DNA of 23,354 bases from Halobacteriales archaeon SW_5_68_122 (GTDB lineage: Archaea; Halobacteriota; Halobacteria; Halobacteriales; Haloarculaceae). The stretch's first letter is position 1. Each line of letters begins with the position of its first letter. The stretch lies in the NCBI GenBank assembly GCA_003022815.1, contig PXSL01000032.1, positions 1 to 23,354 of the forward strand, read 5' to 3'. Below are positions 22,089 to 23,354 of this stretch, piece by piece. A model generated the notes under the pieces. The model ran no database searches. It saw nothing but the letters and a program-made list of their open reading frames with translations, and had not been told where the DNA came from. Both the position numbers and the translations under genes were made by a program.

Positions 22089-23024
22089 ATGGAACTCTCC
22101 GGGAAGGAAATCTGCATCACGGGCGGCGGCGGATTCGTCGGGTCGCACCTGGCCGACCGACTGGTCGCTGACAACGACGTCGTCGTCGCCGACCGCTTCG
22201 GCAACGGCCGCCGTGAGTGGGTGCCCGACGCCGCCGAAATCGTCGCCGGCGACCTCCAGAACCCCGAGGTCGTCGCCGAAGCGATCGACGCCGAGACGGA
22301 CGCCGTATTCCACTTCGCGGCCGACAAGGCCGTCGACACCGACGACCCCGACGAGCAGTTCCGGCTGAACACCGCGATGACCGCGAACGTCGCCGAGCGG
22401 ATGGACGAGGTCGGCTGCGACCGGATCGCCTTCACGTCCTCCTCGACGGTGTACGGCGAGGCGCCGCGGCCGACGCCCGAGGACTACGCGCCGCTGGAAC
22501 CCATCAGCGCCTACGGCGCGGCCAAGCTCGCCGAGGAGTCGCTGCTCTCGGTGTACGCCCACAGCCACGGGTTCACCGTCTGGACGTTCCGGTTTGCGAA
22601 CATCGTCGGCCCCCGGCTACAGCTCGGCGCGGTCGTCCCCGACTTCATCCACAAGCTCCGGGCGGATCCCGACACGCTCGAGATACTCGGCGACGGCCGC
22701 CAGGAGAAGTCCTACATGCACATCTCCGAGTGTATCGAGGCGATGTGCCACGTCGTCGAGCACGCCGACGCGCCGGTCAACACCTATAACCTAGGAACCC
22801 GGACGACGACGTCGGTTCGGGCCATCGCCGACATCGTCGGCGAGGAGATGGGCGTCGACCCCGACTACGAGTTCACGGGCGGCGACCGCGGCTGGACGGG
22901 CGACGTCCCGCGGATGCGGCTCTCTCTCGAGAAGCTCTCGGGGCTGGGATTCGAGCCAGGCGACTCCTCGGACGAGGCCGTCCGGCGGGCGACCCGAGAA
23001 CTGCTCGAGGCCGACCTCGGGTGA
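22089..23024 (+). CDS. NAD-dependent sugar-nucleotide epimerase/dehydratase
   Basis: 311 residues from ATG 22089 (MELSGKEICITGGGGFVGSH). This start is preferred over ATG 22062 because the Rossmann motif TGGGGFVG (11-18) sits at the usual place and a weak TATA-like ACAAGG is 30-35 nt upstream. The catalytic set is SSSTVYG (117-123) and YGAAK (Y142, K146), as in extended short-chain dehydrogenases. NIVGPRLQLG and the C-terminal GGDRGWTGDVPRM match UDP-glucose/GlcNAc 4-epimerase-type enzymes. It probably interconverts nucleotide sugars for glycoprotein or polysaccharide synthesis; the exact sugar is unknown. Its stop abuts the next convergent gene without a gap. Confidence 0.9.
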   Translation: MELSGKEICITGGGGFVGSHLADRLVADNDVVVADRFGNGRREWVPDAAEIVAGDLQNPEVVAEAIDAETDAVFHFAADKAVDTDDPDEQFRLNTAMTANVAERMDEVGCDRIAFTSSSTVYGEAPRPTPEDYAPLEPISAYGAAKLAEESLLSVYAHSHGFTVWTFRFANIVGPRLQLGAVVPDFIHKLRADPDTLEILGDGRQEKSYMHISECIEAMCHVVEHADAPVNTYNLGTRTTTSVRAIADIVGEEMGVDPDYEFTGGDRGWTGDVPRMRLSLEKLSGLGFEPGDSSDEAVRRATRELLEADLG

Positions 23025-23351
23025 CTACACCGAGAATGGGGTCCGTTCGGACACCTCCCCCTGGGTGACCCGTAGCGTCGCCTCCGCCGTGTAGTCGCCG
23101 GGGTCGGGGTCGGGCCACGTCGCCTCGAAGGCCGCGGACTCGCCGGGCTGGAGGTCCGCCGTCGACAGCGCCTGTGCAAACATCTGACCGTCGCTGTACC
23201 GCCAGACCTCCGCGTCGTCCGCGTAGACGGCGAAGTCCGCCCGGCAGGCGTCCCGGAACGTGAGTTCGACGGGCGTGTCGCCCCCGTTGACGACGGTGAA
23301 CCGGAAGGTGACGCCGTCGCCAACGGTCACCTCCAGGGAGGCGTCGAGCAT
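23025..23351 (-). CDS. BsuPI-like (intracellular proteinase inhibitor domain) protein
   Basis: 108 residues from an ATG at 23351, three bases from the window edge. It has the Ig-like strand pattern of the BsuPI domain: FRFTVVNGGDTPVELTFRD, DFAVYADDAEVWRYSDGQMF and LQPGESAAFEATW. The domain was named after a Bacillus intracellular protease inhibitor, but in archaea its role is not established. No signal peptide is visible. An upstream extension cannot be ruled out because the window ends, though this length is usual. Confidence 0.8.
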   Translation of the reverse strand: MLDASLEVTVGDGVTFRFTVVNGGDTPVELTFRDACRADFAVYADDAEVWRYSDGQMFAQALSTADLQPGESAAFEATWPDPDPGDYTAEATLRVTQGEVSERTPFSV

Positions 23352-23354
23352 ACC

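Overview
The window looks like chromosomal DNA of a haloarchaeon (class Halobacteria). It is GC-rich with GC-rich third codon positions, the proteins are acidic, and many genes have an A/T-rich TATA-like box 26-28 nt before an ATG or GTG, as expected for leaderless transcripts. It carries transcription factor E, archaeal Trm56, a haloarchaeal DtxR-type regulator, an archaeal LysE-type exporter, a COG3199-type NAD kinase and several proteins resembling haloarchaeal DUF families. I see no rRNA, CRISPR array, transposase, integrase or phage gene. There is one tRNA gene (Gln, anticodon TTG).

Layout. 1-464 is the start of an aldehyde dehydrogenase gene (minus, cut by the window edge). 554-1573 is a DUF5787-like protein with nuclease-like features, overlapping tail to tail with a broken DUF5797-like gene. 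1977-2595 holds an array of about a dozen short hairpins. 2596-4119 is an unusual HMG-CoA reductase homologue with an extra N-terminal domain and no usual C-terminus. 4199-6943 has a membrane protein, a metallophosphoesterase and an FAD oxidoreductase. 7106-7362 is a nested, three-armed inverted-repeat element. 7489-9579 encodes a large protein with an NPP1/Vps62-like N-terminal domain. 9766-11686 encodes a threonine-synthase-like protein lacking the PLP lysine and a LysE-type exporter, followed by a MITE-like element (11687-11793).

11797-13364 is a damaged stretch: an HD-domain gene and a GNAT/zinc-ribbon gene are each frameshifted and appear to have lost an internal block, with degraded coding remnants between them. 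A second hairpin array follows (13381-13523). 13688-14680 encodes a lipocalin-like hypothetical protein, then come tRNA-Gln and a ferritin-like/DtxR operon. 16287-17105 holds two small membrane proteins.

17289-21966 is a minus-strand housekeeping cluster: trm56, tfe, a DUF2110-like gene, a DUF5803-like lipoprotein gene, a CinA/MoaB-type gene and an NAD kinase. The tfe and DUF2110 genes are translationally coupled. The promoter and start of the NAD kinase gene lie in a 155-bp near-perfect palindrome whose other arm drives a 35-codon membrane microprotein ORF in the opposite direction. The window ends with a sugar-nucleotide epimerase and a BsuPI-like protein.

The most unusual material is noncoding: two hairpin arrays with a mostly fixed 9-bp stem and 3-nt loop design, the three-armed element, a palindromic repeat present twice at the same position relative to a stop codon, and the palindrome that duplicates a promoter and start codon. 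Family names come from recognising motifs by eye; no database search was possible.
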